Shown here: positions 29,697 to 31,622 of the stretch, in pieces
How the letters are laid out: every line of letters begins with the position of its first letter
Position numbering within the stretch: the stretch's first letter is position 1
Source of the DNA: Candidatus Cloacimonadota bacterium
GTDB lineage: Bacteria; Cloacimonadota; Cloacimonadia; Cloacimonadales; Cloacimonadaceae
Reading direction: 5' to 3'
Length of the DNA: 31,622 bases
Assembly: GCA_023392795.1 (NCBI GenBank)
Contig: JAEWNJ010000017.1
Coordinates: forward strand, 1-31,622
Position numbers and translations under genes: made by a program
Notes under the pieces: model-generated
The model's input: only the letters and a program-made list of their open reading frames with translations
Databases searched by the model: none
Told to the model about the DNA's origin: nothing

Positions 29697-31622
29697 TGAG
29701 CAGAGTCAAGCTAGTACTTACGCTACTTGTCTTGCTCTTTGCTGTTAGCGCACTGTCAGCCTACAATCTTTATGTGAATGCAGCGGCGAATCCCCAGAAC
29801 GCCAATGGTAGCCCTCTACATCCATACGTACACATACAGGATGCGATTGATCATGCATTTGATGATTCTCTTTATGAGAATGGCTTGAGTCCAAGTGTAG
29901 CAATTTATGTATCTGGATGTGCGACTGGTTATGCTGAAAATCTGCATATTGCTTTCTACGATAATCAAAGCACGTTACCCCATGGAGTACAGAATTTGAG
30001 CCTTATTGGCACAACCGTTAATGGATTACGATGCAAGCTAACTCCCTCGAGCAACGCTGCCATAACTTTATCAAGTTTAAACCAATCATCACTAACAATC
30101 AACAACATGTGGGTGCAGGGACCCAATCTGGAAGGTCACCGATACTTTATCAAACATCAACCATGGATGAGCAATGGTTTGAACCGGATCGAGATTTCTG
30201 ATTGTCAAACAGATAACTGCAGCAGGATTCTTGATATGCCACAACAACTTTCGCATTTAGTGATAGATTCTTCCACGTTTAACATGAGCACAGGGGAAGA
30301 TGATGATGTCCCCGGATATTTTTCAAGTTTGTTTATTCGTGCTTATTCTAATAATATTGCCATTCAGAATAGTATAGTAAATGCGGATGCCAATGGCACT
30401 GTTCAATGCGGTTCCCATTTGAGTGGATCCATACTTACCTTACGGAACAACACGATTAGTAATTCTTGGTTTGACTGTAATAGACTCGAAGATAACTCTA
30501 ATGTCTTGTTTGAAGCCAATAGGTGCTACGATTCATACTTGGAATTTGATATGATGAGCACCAGGGTTTTAAAGAACCAGTTTATCCTTTCTCCCAATAA
30601 CACCGCGATAAGTAAAAGTATCATATACGAACCTTACACAGGTTACGTTGGATGCACCAATGAAATATCTGGGAACACATTCATCAATGTTCCAACCCCG
30701 ATCGATATTGGCGGAACATCGTTAGACGATACAAGCAACTCTGTGATCAACAACAGCTTCTTCGATTGCGATCGCGTGTGCACAATCTTCAACAATGGTC
30801 ATGGGAGTAACAACATAGACAGGTACGTAAACAATCTCTTCCATGGTGATTCTACAAATCCCTTCAATGTAGTTGGCCCGGGTGGGCAACCTTCCATAAT
30901 ACCTGAAGAATCCTGCATCCCTGTATCACATTCACACTTTAGTACTGCGCTAAGCCCCAATCCGTCCTTGATTGTTGATAACGCAAGCATGGTGTATGGT
31001 GATCCGAAAGTGAATATTGACAGTAACACTTATGACTACTCTCTAATCTGGGATAATACTGCGAAAAGCCCCCTGATCAATGCCGGGTGTCCAGAAATAG
31101 ACGGTGTGCCACAATATGATCCCGATGGCACTCCTCCCGATATTGGTGCTGTGTATTACCCGCATCATAGTCGCACGTATTTCTCTGGTGTAAGCCCTTC
31201 GAACATATATTGGATGTCCTTTCCCGTAGTGGATGACCGCACCAATACCAACGGAGACGATTACTGGAACGAACTGGGACAGATGTTTAGTGAGTATATG
31301 CTTTATGCTCCGAACTCCATCCTCAACCACATCAGCTGGAGTTATGATGTCATTGCATCTACTATGCAATATGATTTGGATCATTCTGTATGGGGTGATA
31401 CCTATCACCCCGTCACCCAGCCCAAGGGTTACAAGGTTCAATTCGCTTCTGGTATTCATCCAGACGAGCTAACAATCAATGGCTTCAAAGCCAATCCCAA
31501 TACTACACCGGTTGCCTGGGCGGTTAGAGATGCACAGAATCAACCCTTCCAAAACTGGGTTGGCTATTTTGCTACATTCACTCAAGGAGCTGGGGACGCG
31601 TTGTCCCGCTATCTGCCTGGGA
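29696..31622 (+). CDS. Secreted parallel beta-helix protein, truncated by the window edge
   Basis: The frame is open from ATG 29696 to the end of the window (642 codons, no stop), so the gene continues beyond 31622. It starts with a signal peptide (MSRVKLVLTLLVLLFAVSALSA), followed by SPLHPYVHIQDAIDHAF, the usual N-terminal cap of right-handed beta-helix (PbH1/DUF1565-like) surface proteins. Repeated coils with Asn ladders follow (NNTISNSWFDCN, GNTFINVPTPI, NNSFFDCDRV, NNLFHGD). After about residue 430 the repeats stop and a different, aromatic-rich domain begins. Its own ribosome-binding site is weak, so translation probably depends on the leader ORF. Its base use is visibly richer in A and T than the genes to the left. 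A T9SS domain is expected at the missing C-terminus. Confidence 0.85.
   Translation, partial: MSRVKLVLTLLVLLFAVSALSAYNLYVNAAANPQNANGSPLHPYVHIQDAIDHAFDDSLYENGLSPSVAIYVSGCATGYAENLHIAFYDNQSTLPHGVQNLSLIGTTVNGLRCKLTPSSNAAITLSSLNQSSLTINNMWVQGPNLEGHRYFIKHQPWMSNGLNRIEISDCQTDNCSRILDMPQQLSHLVIDSSTFNMSTGEDDDVPGYFSSLFIRAYSNNIAIQNSIVNADANGTVQCGSHLSGSILTLRNNTISNSWFDCNRLEDNSNVLFEANRCYDSYLEFDMMSTRVLKNQFILSPNNTAISKSIIYEPYTGYVGCTNEISGNTFINVPTPIDIGGTSLDDTSNSVINNSFFDCDRVCTIFNNGHGSNNIDRYVNNLFHGDSTNPFNVVGPGGQPSIIPEESCIPVSHSHFSTALSPNPSLIVDNASMVYGDPKVNIDSNTYDYSLIWDNTAKSPLINAGCPEIDGVPQYDPDGTPPDIGAVYYPHHSRTYFSGVSPSNIYWMSFPVVDDRTNTNGDDYWNELGQMFSEYMLYAPNSILNHISWSYDVIASTMQYDLDHSVWGDTYHPVTQPKGYKVQFASGIHPDELTINGFKANPNTTPVAWAVRDAQNQPFQNWVGYFATFTQGAGDALSRYLPG

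Noticed and set aside
31043..31459. Minus-strand open frame opposite the beta-helix gene
   Set aside because: Shadow of the plus-strand frame, which is open to the window edge with a signal peptide and coil repeats.
1..31622. CRISPR array, insertion sequence or prophage
   Set aside because: No regularly spaced repeats, transposase, integrase or phage structural genes were found on either strand.

Overview
The window is a continuous piece of a Gram-negative, probably anaerobic bacterial chromosome. Evidence includes outer-membrane-type beta-barrels ending in Phe, a lipoprotein box, a LolA-like protein, a complete Rnf complex in the order C-D-G-E-A-B, and a secreted peptidase with a type IX-style C-terminal sorting domain (YPNPF motif). 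Rnf, an acyl-CoA dehydrogenase, an acyl-CoA ligase and T9SS-type surface proteins together fit Candidatus Cloacimonadota or a related FCB-group syntroph or fermenter. That lineage is an inference from gene content, not something a marker gene in the window proves.

Layout. 25-5212: rnfCDGEAB, a tightly coupled operon closed by an intrinsic terminator. 5528-8914: two multi-pass membrane proteins (the second DUF975-like), a small exported protein and the ribosome-associated ABC-F protein EttA. 9032-9622: a lone lipoprotein with its own terminator. 9819-12748: acyl-CoA dehydrogenase, a stand-alone PAS protein, QueH (queuosine synthesis) and a deoxyhypusine-synthase-like protein, all overlapping or abutting. 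13097-14281 (minus): a PDZ domain fused to an outer-membrane barrel, driven by a textbook sigma-54 promoter with two tandem palindromes about 110-130 bp upstream of the predicted start site. 14561-17437: a large secreted M28 metallopeptidase. 17738-24406: a TetR-led operon with an outer-membrane barrel, an ABC ATPase, two FtsX/MacB/LolC-type permeases, a LolA-like periplasmic protein and an HI0933-type flavoprotein. 24468-27728: acyl-CoA ligase, Nif3-like protein and exonuclease III. 27712-28943 (minus): a CAP/SCP-domain exported protein and a DUF5683-like membrane protein. 28944-29636: a long non-coding stretch rich in hairpins. 29637-31622: a leader ORF with a run of nine G, followed by a large parallel beta-helix surface protein that runs off the window.

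How the genes fit together. Rnf couples ferredoxin:NAD+ electron transfer to an ion gradient, and the acyl-CoA enzymes handle fatty or branched-chain acids whose redox balance would depend on such a pump. The TetR operon looks like a regulated system that moves a lipid or lipoprotein cargo from the inner membrane (ABC) through the periplasm (LolA-like) to the outer membrane (barrel). The right-hand end and the 13-17.5 kb block are cell-envelope and surface functions.

The most unusual signals are non-coding. They are a 116-nt nearly bulge-free inverted repeat at 29145-29260 whose imperfections are mostly G-T on the plus strand; the 9-G tract, where one added G would fuse the leader ORF to the beta-helix gene; the sigma-54 promoter with paired palindromes; and a 16-nt box shared by the two promoters flanking the hairpin region. 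No rRNA, tRNA, CRISPR or complete mobile element was seen.
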